Source: Variovorax paradoxus (lineage in GTDB: Bacteria; Pseudomonadota; Gammaproteobacteria; Burkholderiales; Burkholderiaceae_C). Taken from it: a stretch of DNA of 64,000 nt. The number at the start of each line of letters is the position of its first letter. Position 1 is the stretch's first letter. Where the stretch lies: NCBI RefSeq assembly GCF_029919115.1, contig NZ_CP123990.1:4800501-4864500 (forward strand), given 5' to 3'. Made by a program: the position numbers and the translations under genes. The notes under the pieces are model-generated. The model was not told where the DNA came from. It worked only from the letters and a program-made list of their open reading frames with translations, and did no database searches. Below are positions 7,489-16,826 of this stretch, in pieces.

Positions 7489-9504
7489 TCAGGCCGTGGC
7501 CAGTGCCGCCGGACGCGCAAGGCGCACCGCATGCATCCAGGCGCGGCGCAGCACGGCGGGCGAGCGCGATTCCTCGGGAATCAACAGGAAGCCGCGGTCG
7601 CGCAGCGACGTGCCCAGGGCGATCTGGCTGGTCAGCACCGTGAGCGGAATCGCCAGCAGCAGCGGCAGGCCAACGGGCATGAGCCAGATCAGCGCGCTCG
7701 GGTCGATCATTGCAACGCCCAGGGCCAGCGCGCCGACCACGATGCTCATGGGAGCGAGCTGCGACACGGCAACCTTCCACGGCACGGCAGCGGCTTCACG
7801 CGGGGGCGACTTCCAGTCGAGCTTGATGCCGGTGAGGGCGACCAGCACGAACAGCGAGTGAGCCAGCATGCGAACCGGCGCTTGCACGATGGCCAGGCCG
7901 CTTTCGAGCACCGAGCTTTTCACCAGGCCCCACAGGCCGCCGTATTGGCGTTGCTCGCCGCGCATCAGCACGGCAGCAATGCCGAGCACGCGGGGCAGGA
8001 ACAACAGGCACAGGGTCCAGACCCACAGGCCGGCCAGTTCCGCCGGCAGCACGCTCCAGCTGGAGATGAGGCTCGAGCCGCTCAGCCACAGCGCGGTGCC
8101 CAGCGTCAGGAACGCGAGCCACAGCGGTGCCGAGACATACGCCATGGTGCCGGTCACGAACATTGCGCGGTGCACCGGGTGAATGCCGGGCTCGGCCATC
8201 AGGCGGGCGTTCTGCAGGTTGCCCTGGCACCAGCGGCGATCGCGCTGCAGTTCGGCCAGCAGGTCCGGCGGTTGCTGTTCGTAGCTGCCGACCAGGTCGG
8301 CGCAGAGCCACACGTTGTAGCCGGCGCGGCGCATCAGCGCGGCTTCGACGAAGTCGTGCGACATGATGCCGCCCGACATGCCGCCGGTGCCCTTGATGGG
8401 AGCAAGCGCGCAGTGCTTCATGAAGGGCTCGACGCGGATGATCGCGTTGTGGCCCCAGTAGTGCGATTCGCCCAGTTGCCAGAACTGCATGCCCAGCGTG
8501 AACAGGCGGCCCGTCACCCGGGAGGCGAATTGCTGTGCGCGGGCATGCAGCGTCACGTGGCCGATGGCCTGGGTGGCGGTCTGGATGATGCCGGCGGTCG
8601 GGTTGGCTTCCATCAGCTTGACCATCGAGGTCAGGCAGTCGCCGCTCATCACGGAGTCGGCGTCGAGCACCACCATGTAGCGGTAGTCCTTGCCCCAGCG
8701 GCGGCAGAAGTCGGCCACGTTGCCGGCCTTGCGGTGCGTGCGGCGGGTGCGCAGGCGGTAGTACACCTCGACCTGCGGCTGGTTGGGGCTGTCGGCCAGT
8801 GCGGCGCGAAGATCTTCCCAGGCAGCGCGCTCGGCGGCGGCGGTTTCGGGGTTGTAGCTGTCGGACAGCACAAACACGTCGAATTGCTTCGCGTGGCCGG
8901 TGGCCGCGACCGATTCGCAGGTGGCGCGCAGGCCGGCGAACACCGTGGCAACGTCTTCGTTGCAGATCGGCATGATGATCGCGGTGCGTGCCTCGGGGTT
9001 CATCGGGTGGTTGGCCACCTGCTTGACCGACAGTGCATGCTTGTCGCCGCGCACCGAGACATAGAAGCCCATGAGCGCCGTGACGAAGCCCGTGACGACC
9101 CAGCCCGAAAGCAGGCCGTACAAACCGATCTGGCCGTATTCGAGCCAGATGTTGTCGTAGTCGGGCTGCACGCCGGCAAACAGGGACGACGCGATCACGG
9201 TGCTCAGCAGCGTGAGCGCCATGAAGGCGAAGCGGCGTTGCGCCGCGGCGCGCTGCCACGGCTGCTTGACCTGTGCGCCGGCTTCGGCGGTTTCGCTTTC
9301 CGGCTTGCCGCCGGCGCCGAGCTTGACCAGCAAGGCGGTGCCGATGCTGTTCCAGAAGCCGCGCCAGGGGCGGGGCGCCATGGAGCCGCGGTTGACCGGC
9401 GGAGCGGTCACGGAATTGGGGTGGCGTTCTTCGCGCACCGGGCTGCGGTGCGAAAAGTCGGCTTCGGTCAGCACGTTCAGTTGGGAGAAGTCGTTCGGCT
9501 TCAT
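7489..9504 (-). CDS. opgH: Glucans biosynthesis glucosyltransferase OpgH (MdoH)
   Basis: Inner-membrane family 2 glucosyltransferase that makes the beta-1,2-linked backbone of osmoregulated periplasmic glucans from UDP-glucose. About 671 residues. Two N-terminal membrane helices precede a cytoplasmic catalytic domain with the VLDADSVMSG metal-binding Asp motif, GGMSGGIMSHDFVEA, and the QRDRRWCQGN Q-x-x-R-W motif; several C-terminal membrane spans follow. Start set at ATG 9502-9504; an upstream TTG (9549) is possible but unlikely. OpgG, the usual partner encoded just before opgH, is absent here; instead a regulatory region with a sigma-54 promoter lies upstream. Confidence 0.9.
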   Translation of the reverse strand: MKPNDFSQLNVLTEADFSHRSPVREERHPNSVTAPPVNRGSMAPRPWRGFWNSIGTALLVKLGAGGKPESETAEAGAQVKQPWQRAAAQRRFAFMALTLLSTVIASSLFAGVQPDYDNIWLEYGQIGLYGLLSGWVVTGFVTALMGFYVSVRGDKHALSVKQVANHPMNPEARTAIIMPICNEDVATVFAGLRATCESVAATGHAKQFDVFVLSDSYNPETAAAERAAWEDLRAALADSPNQPQVEVYYRLRTRRTHRKAGNVADFCRRWGKDYRYMVVLDADSVMSGDCLTSMVKLMEANPTAGIIQTATQAIGHVTLHARAQQFASRVTGRLFTLGMQFWQLGESHYWGHNAIIRVEPFMKHCALAPIKGTGGMSGGIMSHDFVEAALMRRAGYNVWLCADLVGSYEQQPPDLLAELQRDRRWCQGNLQNARLMAEPGIHPVHRAMFVTGTMAYVSAPLWLAFLTLGTALWLSGSSLISSWSVLPAELAGLWVWTLCLLFLPRVLGIAAVLMRGEQRQYGGLWGLVKSSVLESGLAIVQAPVRMLAHSLFVLVALTGIKLDWKSPPREAAAVPWKVAVSQLAPMSIVVGALALGVAMIDPSALIWLMPVGLPLLLAIPLTVLTSQIALGTSLRDRGFLLIPEESRSPAVLRRAWMHAVRLARPAALATA

Positions 9505-9511
9505 GTGTGAT

Positions 9512-9715
9512 TTACCAACGTTGCTTGTCGAGGGAAGGGGTGTCGCCAATGGCAGGAAAGCGCTTGATCACGCAATCCGGTTCGGCGCCGCCTGCGCTTG
9601 CGAGCGCGGCCAGCGAATGACCGGCGGCACGGGGCCGCGCGGGGGAAAACTGCTTTTGACGCAGGCCGTCGCGCTGCTGGCGCAGTGCGAAAGATGGGCT
9701 GTTGAGTGCTGTCAT
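9512..9715 (-). CDS. Possible small leader ORF (67 aa) upstream of opgH
   Basis: An ATG-initiated frame ending in TAA 7 bp before the opgH ATG. The encoded peptide is basic and Ala/Gln-rich with no recognisable domain, signal or membrane segment. Its third-position G+C is lower than in neighbouring genes, which argues against a conserved protein. Interest comes from position: the ATG begins exactly where a transcript from the sigma-54 promoter at 9728-9742 should begin, so it would be read leaderless. It could be a coupling or leader peptide for opgH, or just open by chance. Confidence 0.3.
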   Translation of the reverse strand: MTALNSPSFALRQQRDGLRQKQFSPARPRAAGHSLAALASAGGAEPDCVIKRFPAIGDTPSLDKQRW

Positions 9716-9727
9716 GCCTGTACAGGG

Positions 9728-9742
9728 GCAAACCCTGTGCCA
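9728..9742 (-). promoter_or_regulatory. Sigma-54 (RpoN) promoter for opgH
   Basis: On the minus strand the sequence is TGGCAC-AGGGT-TTGC (positions 9742 down to 9728), a full match to the -24/-12 consensus TGGCAC-N5-TTGC with correct GG-N10-GC spacing. Transcription should start about 12 nt further, near 9715-9716, giving a leader of about 210 nt to opgH. Seen directly in sequence; activity is inferred. Confidence 0.75.
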
Positions 9743-9761
9743 GGTAGAAAAAACCCTTACA

Positions 9762-9774
9762 GATCAACAACTTG
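9762..9774. promoter_or_regulatory. IHF-type binding site, promoter-proximal
   Basis: GATCAACAACTTG matches the IHF consensus WATCAANNNNTTR at 12 of 13 positions. It lies between the GlrR-type site and the -24 element, at about -46 to -58 relative to the predicted start, where IHF usually bends DNA for sigma-54 activators. Confidence 0.5.
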
Positions 9775-9836
9775 GAGCGATCTGAACGTGGTTTTCGGGT
9801 TTGGAGCCGGCTGGAAGGCCCCGAAACCCCTGTTTT

Positions 9837-9854
9837 TGTCGCCGAATCCCGACA
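9837..9854. promoter_or_regulatory. GlrR-type upstream activator site (TGTC-N10-GACA)
   Basis: TGTC (9837-9840), exactly ten bases, then GACA (9851-9854); the arms extend to TTGTC/GACAA. This is the form of the enterobacterial GlrR (QseF) site at glmY. It lies about 95 bp upstream of the -24 element and 55 bp beyond the stop codon of glrR, the gene for the predicted cognate activator. Confidence 0.6.
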
Positions 9855-9886
9855 AGCCTTATGGGTTGGTGGAAAACGGCCTTTTA

Positions 9887-9899
9887 AATCAACAACTTA
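9887..9899. promoter_or_regulatory. IHF-type binding site, promoter-distal
   Basis: AATCAACAACTTA is a full match to WATCAANNNNTTR and shares the 11-base word ATCAACAACTT with the proximal box, so the two boxes are direct repeats 125 bp apart that bracket the GlrR-type site. Confidence 0.45.
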
Positions 9900-9908
9900 G
9901 CAGCGTCG

Positions 9909-11297
<1,389 letters not shown>

Positions 11298-11328
11298 CGA
11301 GGGAACTCCTTGTGCAACCGCTGCATGT

Positions 11329-11985
11329 TCATGGGCTGGGCTTGGTGCCGTTGGGTGGGGGCAGGGTGGGCGCTGGCTGGTTCGGCCGCGCGAAGCTGCG
11401 CTCGATGGCGCGCAGCGCCTCGATGCGGTCGTTCAGCTGGTCGATGCGGCGCTGGCTCTCGCGCAACTGCTGCACCTGCTTGTCGCGGTCGTCCTCAACG
11501 CGGCGTTGTTCCACATAGCGCGCGGCCAGTGCGCGCGCGAGCGGCTGCAGGGGCTGGGCCTCGGGCGAGGGGTTGGATGCCACGCGCTGCATCAGTCCGA
11601 GGGCGCGCGCCAGGTCGGCCGGCACGCGCGTCTGGGCAAGCAGCAGCGCCAGCTGCATCTGCGCGCTGGGTGAATCGCCCGGATCGCCGGCACGGGTGAT
11701 TTCGGCCGTCAGCTCGGCACCGCCGAGTGGCCGGACCTTGTCGGCATACGCCAGCATGGCCGCCACGGGCCCCTGAGTCATCAGTGTGAAGAGCGAGGCC
11801 GGCTGCGTGGCGGGCGCCGTGGGTTCGGCCTCGACGGGCATGACGCGCGGCACCGCGGGCGGCGGCGGCAGGGCGTTGGCCTCGGCCGGGGGCTCGGGCT
11901 GCGTCGCGCAGGCGGCCAGCAGCAGGACGAAAGGCACGGCCACCGCCCCGGAGAAGGTCGAACTGCGGACGAACGAAAAAGACAT
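11329..11985 (-). CDS. QseG-like outer-membrane lipoprotein of the GlrK/GlrR operon
   Basis: About 218 residues from ATG 11983-11985: a basic N-terminus, hydrophobic core and lipobox LLAAC, then a Pro/Ala/Glu linker and a mostly helical domain with a predicted coiled coil near the C-terminus (segment around DDRDKQVQQLRESQRRIDQL). It sits between the sensor kinase and the response-regulator gene, as qseG (yfhG) does in enterobacteria, where the lipoprotein controls the kinase. Sequence similarity to QseG is not obvious by eye, so the assignment rests on context and architecture. A longer GTG start at 12042 would bury the signal peptide. Confidence 0.65.
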   Translation of the reverse strand: MSFSFVRSSTFSGAVAVPFVLLLAACATQPEPPAEANALPPPPAVPRVMPVEAEPTAPATQPASLFTLMTQGPVAAMLAYADKVRPLGGAELTAEITRAGDPGDSPSAQMQLALLLAQTRVPADLARALGLMQRVASNPSPEAQPLQPLARALAARYVEQRRVEDDRDKQVQQLRESQRRIDQLNDRIEALRAIERSFARPNQPAPTLPPPNGTKPSP

Positions 11986-12083
11986 GGATCGGCGGAAAAA
12001 AGACAAGAGGCAGTGTTTCAGGTGGGTGCCCGAAGGCTTCACGATGGATTCGCGATGGGTTGTTCAGGAGGCTGGATCCGGGT

Positions 12084-13511
12084 TCAGGCCGTGCGCGGCA
12101 GTTCGATGCGAAAGCGCGCGCCAGGCCCGCTCGGCTGCAGTGTGATGCGGCCCCCATGGGCAGCAATGTACTCCTGCACGATGGAAAGGCCGATGCCCGT
12201 GCCCTTGACGGCATGCTCGGGCTGGCGCTCGCCCCGGTAGAACGGCTCGAAGATGCGGTCGCGGTCGCTTTCGGCAATACCCGGGCCGGCGTCATTGACA
12301 TCGATGCAGGCCGAATCCGGCGTGCTCGACACCACGATATTGATGACTCCGCCACTTGCCGAATAGCGGATGGCGTTGGACAGCAGGTTGGCGATGGCGG
12401 TGCCAAGCTTGGTGCGGTCCACCGTGACCGTGAGCGGCTCGCCCTCGGCGCGCACGCGCAAGCCGTGCGCTTGCCACTGCAGGCGCTGCGCCTCGATCTG
12501 TTCCTCGATCAGCGGCAGCAGCTCGGTGCGCTCGCGGCGCAGCTCCCGCGCTTCGAAGGCCGCGGCATTGAAGCGCAGCAGCGCTTCGATCTGGCCCTGC
12601 AGAGACACGGTGTTCTGGTTCAGGATTTGCGCCACCTCCAGCTGGGCCGGGTTGAGCGGACCAGTCACCCCGTCTTCGAGCAGCGAGACGCCCTCCCTCA
12701 GCGCTGCGAGCGGCGTCTTCAATTCGTGCGACACATGGCGCAGGAAGCGGGCCTTGTCCGCATCCAGTTCGGTCAGCCGCAAGCGCAGCCACTCCAGCTG
12801 CTGCGACACGCGCCGGATGTCCGCCGGACCGCGAATGTCGATGGGTTCGTCGAGCCGGTTCTGCCCGAGGCCGACGATGGCGTGCTCCAGCCGCTTGAAC
12901 GGGCGCGCAAGCCAGATGCCGAAAGCCAGCGCCAGCGTAACCGCAAGCACGCTGGCGGCCACCACTTCGCGCATCAGGCGGCGGCGTGCGTTCTCGATGC
13001 GCTTGGCCAGCGCGTCGTTTTGCGTTTCGATCAGGAACTGCGCCTGCTGCGCCAGGTTGGTGTTCAGCGAATCGAGTTCGCGGAACTGCATGGCCATGGT
13101 GCTTTCTCGCGCGAGAGCGCTGTCCGGGCTTCCGCTCATCAGGCCTTCGATCACGCCGAGCTGGGCGCGCCACATTTCGATGCCTGCCGGCGCCAGGCCG
13201 TTGTTCTCGAGCCGTTCGAGCACCTGGTGCGCTTCGCGCGCGGCGTCGTCGAACCGGCGGCGCAGCACCGCGTCGTTCAGCACCAGCGACTGGCGCCCGG
13301 CGCGCTCCATGGCTGCGCTGCGCTCGGCCAACGACTGCGCCGCGCCGGAGAGCCGCAGCGCCCGGGCGGCCGCGTCTCGGCTCTGGCTCATGAGCGCGTC
13401 GTACTGGAAAACCGATCGCAGCACCACGCCCACCAGCAGGGCGGTGATGAGCAGGAATGCAAAAAGAAGGAGCTGCTGGAACGAGCCCCGCGTCGATGGC
13501 CGCTTCGCCAT
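12084..13511 (-). CDS. glrK: Sensor histidine kinase GlrK/QseE-like
   Basis: About 475 residues. One N-terminal membrane helix (residues 12-35), a periplasmic helical region of about 150 residues, a second helix near 182-202, a HAMP-like linker, a HisKA domain with H262 in FLRHVSHELKTPLAAL, and a HATPase domain with N box LLSNAIRYSASGG, DAGPGI and GTGIGLSIV. Its ATG overlaps the miaB stop (ATGA at 13508-13511), so it is co-expressed with the tRNA-modifying enzyme. Presumed to phosphorylate the GlrR-like regulator two genes downstream. Confidence 0.85.
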   Translation of the reverse strand: MAKRPSTRGSFQQLLLFAFLLITALLVGVVLRSVFQYDALMSQSRDAAARALRLSGAAQSLAERSAAMERAGRQSLVLNDAVLRRRFDDAAREAHQVLERLENNGLAPAGIEMWRAQLGVIEGLMSGSPDSALARESTMAMQFRELDSLNTNLAQQAQFLIETQNDALAKRIENARRRLMREVVAASVLAVTLALAFGIWLARPFKRLEHAIVGLGQNRLDEPIDIRGPADIRRVSQQLEWLRLRLTELDADKARFLRHVSHELKTPLAALREGVSLLEDGVTGPLNPAQLEVAQILNQNTVSLQGQIEALLRFNAAAFEARELRRERTELLPLIEEQIEAQRLQWQAHGLRVRAEGEPLTVTVDRTKLGTAIANLLSNAIRYSASGGVINIVVSSTPDSACIDVNDAGPGIAESDRDRIFEPFYRGERQPEHAVKGTGIGLSIVQEYIAAHGGRITLQPSGPGARFRIELPRTA

Positions 13512-14878
13512 CAGGCGGCGAGCGCGGCCGGAGCCGGCGCCGTCGTCGACGATTCTCGCGTGGCCACTTCGCCGCGCAGCGTGTAGGCCAGCGAGCGCGT
13601 GATGCGCAGGTCGGCCATCTGCCCGACGAGCCGCGCGTCGCCTTCGAAGTTGACGACGCGGTTGCACTCGGTGCGGCCCATCAGCTCGTTCGCGTCCTTG
13701 CGCGAAGCCCCTTCGACCAGCACGCGCTGCGTGGTGCCCACGAGCGCATCGCCAAAGCGGCGCACGTTGCCGTCGATCACGCGCTGCAGCGTCTGCAGCC
13801 GCGCGAGCTTCACCGCATGGGGGGTGTCGTCATGCAGCGCCGCGGCCGGCGTGCCGGGGCGCGGGCTGAAGATGAAGCTGAAGCTGTTGTCGAACTGGCA
13901 GTCGTCGATCAGCTTCATCATCTTGGCAAAGTCTTCGTCGGTTTCGCCGGGAAAGCCGACGATGAAGTCGCTGGAGAGCGCAAGCTCGGGCCGGATGGCG
14001 CGCAGCTTGCGCACCGTGCTCTTGTATTCCATGGCGGTGTAGCCGCGCTTCATGGCCATCAGGATGCGGTCGCTGCCATGCTGCACGGGCAGGTGCAGGT
14101 GGCTCACCAGCTGCGGCACCTTGGCATAGGCCTCGATGAGCCGCGGCGTGAACTCGTTCGGGTGACTGGTCGTGTAGCGGATGCGCTCGATGCCGGGGAT
14201 CTCGGCCACGTACTCGATGAGCAGCGCGAAGTCGGCAATCTCGGCTGTATCGCCCATGCGGCCACGGTAGGCGTTCACGTTCTGCCCCAGCAGCGTGACC
14301 TCGCGCACGCCCTGGTCGGCCAGCCCGGCAATCTCCACCAGCACGTCGTCCAGCGGCCGGTTCACTTCTTCGCCGCGGGTATAGGGCACCACGCAGTAGC
14401 TGCAGTATTTGGAGCAGCCTTCCATGATCGACACGAACGCGGTCGCGCCCTCGACGCGCGCAGGCGGCAGGTGGTCGAACTTTTCGATTTCGGGAAAGCT
14501 GATGTCCACCTGCGGGCGGTCCAGCCGCTCGCGGTCGTTCAGCATTTCGGGCAGGCGGTGCAGCGTTTGCGGGCCGAACACGATGTCGACATAAGGGGCG
14601 CGCGCAATGATGGCGTCGCCCTCCTGGCTGGCCACGCAGCCGCCCACGCCGATCTTCACGCCCTTGGCCTTCAGGTGCTTCACGCGGCCAAGGTCGGAGA
14701 ACACTTTTTCCTGGGCTTTTTCGCGCACCGAGCATGTGTTGAACAGGATCAGGTCGGCCTCGTCCACGTTCTGTGTGGGTTCGTAGCCCTGCGCGGCGTT
14801 CAGCACATCGGCCATCTTGTCCGAGTCGTACTCGTTCATCTGGCAGCCGAAGGTTTTGATGAAGACTTTTTTGCTCAT
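13511..14878 (-). CDS. miaB: tRNA-2-methylthio-N6-dimethylallyladenosine synthase MiaB
   Basis: Radical-SAM methylthiotransferase that converts i6A37 to ms2i6A37 in tRNAs reading UNN codons. 455 residues: N-terminal UPF0004 domain with three conserved Cys (FGCQMN, NTCSVR, GGCVA), radical-SAM motif CSKYCSYC, and a C-terminal TRAM domain. Start at ATG 14876-14878 ([20 protein letters not shown]), which matches the family N-terminus. First gene of the operon that continues into glrK. Confidence 0.96.
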   Translation of the reverse strand: MSKKVFIKTFGCQMNEYDSDKMADVLNAAQGYEPTQNVDEADLILFNTCSVREKAQEKVFSDLGRVKHLKAKGVKIGVGGCVASQEGDAIIARAPYVDIVFGPQTLHRLPEMLNDRERLDRPQVDISFPEIEKFDHLPPARVEGATAFVSIMEGCSKYCSYCVVPYTRGEEVNRPLDDVLVEIAGLADQGVREVTLLGQNVNAYRGRMGDTAEIADFALLIEYVAEIPGIERIRYTTSHPNEFTPRLIEAYAKVPQLVSHLHLPVQHGSDRILMAMKRGYTAMEYKSTVRKLRAIRPELALSSDFIVGFPGETDEDFAKMMKLIDDCQFDNSFSFIFSPRPGTPAAALHDDTPHAVKLARLQTLQRVIDGNVRRFGDALVGTTQRVLVEGASRKDANELMGRTECNRVVNFEGDARLVGQMADLRITRSLAYTLRGEVATRESSTTAPAPAALAA

Positions 14879-14972
14879 GGGGTGCTCTCTTGGCCCTCCC
14901 GAGCGGGAAGGCGAAACGCAGGGTGCTCGTGCGGCGCCCTGCAGCACAGCGGGCGAGGGCCCGCTGGCATTT

Positions 14973-15422
14973 TTATTGCGTATTGAGGGTGTCGTTCGTG
15001 GTGAACGGCCAGATGTTCAAGAACGGCTTGTCGAGCGATTCGCGCCTGGCAACGGCTTCGTCGGGCGTCAGGATCCAGACCTCGCGCAACAGGCCTGCCG
15101 AGTCGCGCGTGTAGTTGACCAGGAATTTCTGGCCGGTGATGGCACCCGACGTGACCAGCATGTTCTGCGCGCTGCGGATGCGCCCGCCGGGCGCCATGCG
15201 ATCGGGTTTGCCGTCGAGTTCGACATCGACCCCGTCGATCACCATGAACTTGCCGCGCAGCGTGCCGACAGGGAACGTGCGCCCGCCCACCAACGACTCG
15301 TTCTGGGTCTGCGGGCGGGGCACGTCGGCCTGGGCCGCGGCGTCAACGGAAAAAACGCTTGCAGCTACTGTGCAAAGCGCTATGAAAGTGAGAGCATTCG
15401 TGGGTTTCTTGCAGCGGTTCAT
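14973..15422 (-). CDS. Hypothetical exported protein
   Basis: 149 residues with a clear signal peptide (basic MNRCKKP, hydrophobic core, cleavage likely after VDAAAQA). The mature part is a small soluble domain with alternating hydrophobic residues suggestive of beta strands ([19 protein letters not shown]) and no Cys or metal motif. I do not recognise a family. It lies upstream of and co-directional with miaB, 95 bp away. Confidence 0.7.
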   Translation of the reverse strand: MNRCKKPTNALTFIALCTVAASVFSVDAAAQADVPRPQTQNESLVGGRTFPVGTLRGKFMVIDGVDVELDGKPDRMAPGGRIRSAQNMLVTSGAITGQKFLVNYTRDSAGLLREVWILTPDEAVARRESLDKPFLNIWPFTTNDTLNTQ

Positions 15423-15608
15423 GGGGTATATCCAGAGGCTGTGGAGCGGCGATTTTAGCGGTGGTGCTGTATTCGCCCGGTGCTTGCCACAGCGGGTTGT
15501 GCACGGGCCATTGCGTTGCCGCTTTACTTATCTTTACGGAACCCGTCGACACTGTGAACTGGCCGCTGATCCAATAGCCGCTGTCAGCCCAAAGTGCACA
15601 AAAAATCC

Positions 15609-16826
15609 ATGAAGAAAAAACTCGTCTTCGCCCTTGCAGGTGTGTCGATCGTAGCCGCCGCAGGATGGTGGTGGAGCGGATCTGGCGATCGGCTTGCCGC
15701 AGGCAACGCCAAGCCCGCCGCGGGCCCCAAGGGCGCAGCACCTGCCAACGGTGCGCCGCCCGCGCTGGTGACGCTCGCAACCGCCGTGCGGCAGGACGTT
15801 CCGGTTACGGTACAGGTCAACGGCAGCGTGGTGTCTCTCAACAGCGTCGATCTTCGGCCGCAGGTCACCAATACCGTGGCGGCGGTGCACGTGAAGGAAG
15901 GGCAGTTCGTCAAGGAGGGCCAGTTGCTCTTCACGCTCGACGACCGCAACGACCAGGCCAACCTGGCACGTGCCCGCGCGCAGCAGAAGCGCGACGAGGC
16001 CACGCTGGCCGACCTGGAGCGCCAGTACAAGCGCAGCCAGGAACTGCTGGCGCAGAACTTCATTTCCAAGAGCGCCAGCGACGCCACACTGTCGCAACTC
16101 GAGGCACAGCGCGCCGCAGTGGCAGCCGATCGCGCCGCGGTGCAATCGGCGCAAGTGGCGCTGGGCTACGCCACGCTGCGCGCCCCCATCGCGGGGCGCA
16201 TCGGCGGCGTCAACATCTACCCCGGCACGTTGGTCCAGCCCACGCTGTCGCTCGTCACCATCACGCAGCTCGATCCCATTGCGGTGAGCTTCCCCGTGCC
16301 TGAGGCCAACCTGCAAGACCTGCTGGCGGCGGCGCGCAGCCGCTCCAAGGTGGAGGCCCTTGTCACCGGGCGCCGCGAGCCGCTGAGCGGCGTGCTCAAC
16401 TTCGTCGACAACACGGTCGATCCGCAGATCGGCACCGTGCGCGCAAAGGCGGTGTTCGACAACGCCGATCAAAGCCTGTGGCCCGGGCAATTCGTCGGCA
16501 CGCGCATCACGGTGCGCACGCTGGCAGGCGCCACGGTGGTGCCCGCCGCGGCGCTCATGATGCTGCCTGACGGCACCTCGCTCTACGTGGTCGACAAGGC
16601 AAGCCTTGCCGCCCGCCGCAAGGTCCAGGTGCTCTACACCTTCGGCACCAAGGCCGCGGTGAGCGGTGTCGAGCCAGGCGAGCAGGTGGTCATCGAGGGC
16701 AGCCAGAACGTGCGCCCGGGCGGCAAGGTCCGCGTCGACGCGAAGGCCGCGCCGGCAGGCACCACCGGTGTCACGCCGGGCAGCGCCGCCTCGTCGGACA
16801 CCAAGACCCCGCGGGAACGCGCATGA
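15609..16826 (+). CDS. RND efflux periplasmic adaptor subunit
   Basis: Membrane-fusion protein of a tripartite efflux pump. About 405 residues from ATG 15609: an N-terminal membrane anchor, a lipoyl/barrel-sandwich half motif (GQFVKEGQLLFTLDDR), a helical hairpin rich in Ala/Arg/Gln, the second lipoyl half (LRAPIAGRIGGVNIYPG), a beta-barrel and a membrane-proximal domain. The C-terminal tail is Ala/Thr/Gly-rich. The stop overlaps the start of the permease gene by ATGA, so the two are coupled. The leader upstream (15423-15608) holds the divergent promoters. Confidence 0.93.
   Translation: MKKKLVFALAGVSIVAAAGWWWSGSGDRLAAGNAKPAAGPKGAAPANGAPPALVTLATAVRQDVPVTVQVNGSVVSLNSVDLRPQVTNTVAAVHVKEGQFVKEGQLLFTLDDRNDQANLARARAQQKRDEATLADLERQYKRSQELLAQNFISKSASDATLSQLEAQRAAVAADRAAVQSAQVALGYATLRAPIAGRIGGVNIYPGTLVQPTLSLVTITQLDPIAVSFPVPEANLQDLLAAARSRSKVEALVTGRREPLSGVLNFVDNTVDPQIGTVRAKAVFDNADQSLWPGQFVGTRITVRTLAGATVVPAAALMMLPDGTSLYVVDKASLAARRKVQVLYTFGTKAAVSGVEPGEQVVIEGSQNVRPGGKVRVDAKAAPAGTTGVTPGSAASSDTKTPRERA

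Noticed and set aside
14948..14965. AGCGGGC/GCCCGCT hairpin before miaB
   Set aside because: No T-run on the minus strand; the T-run is on the other strand where no gene reads.
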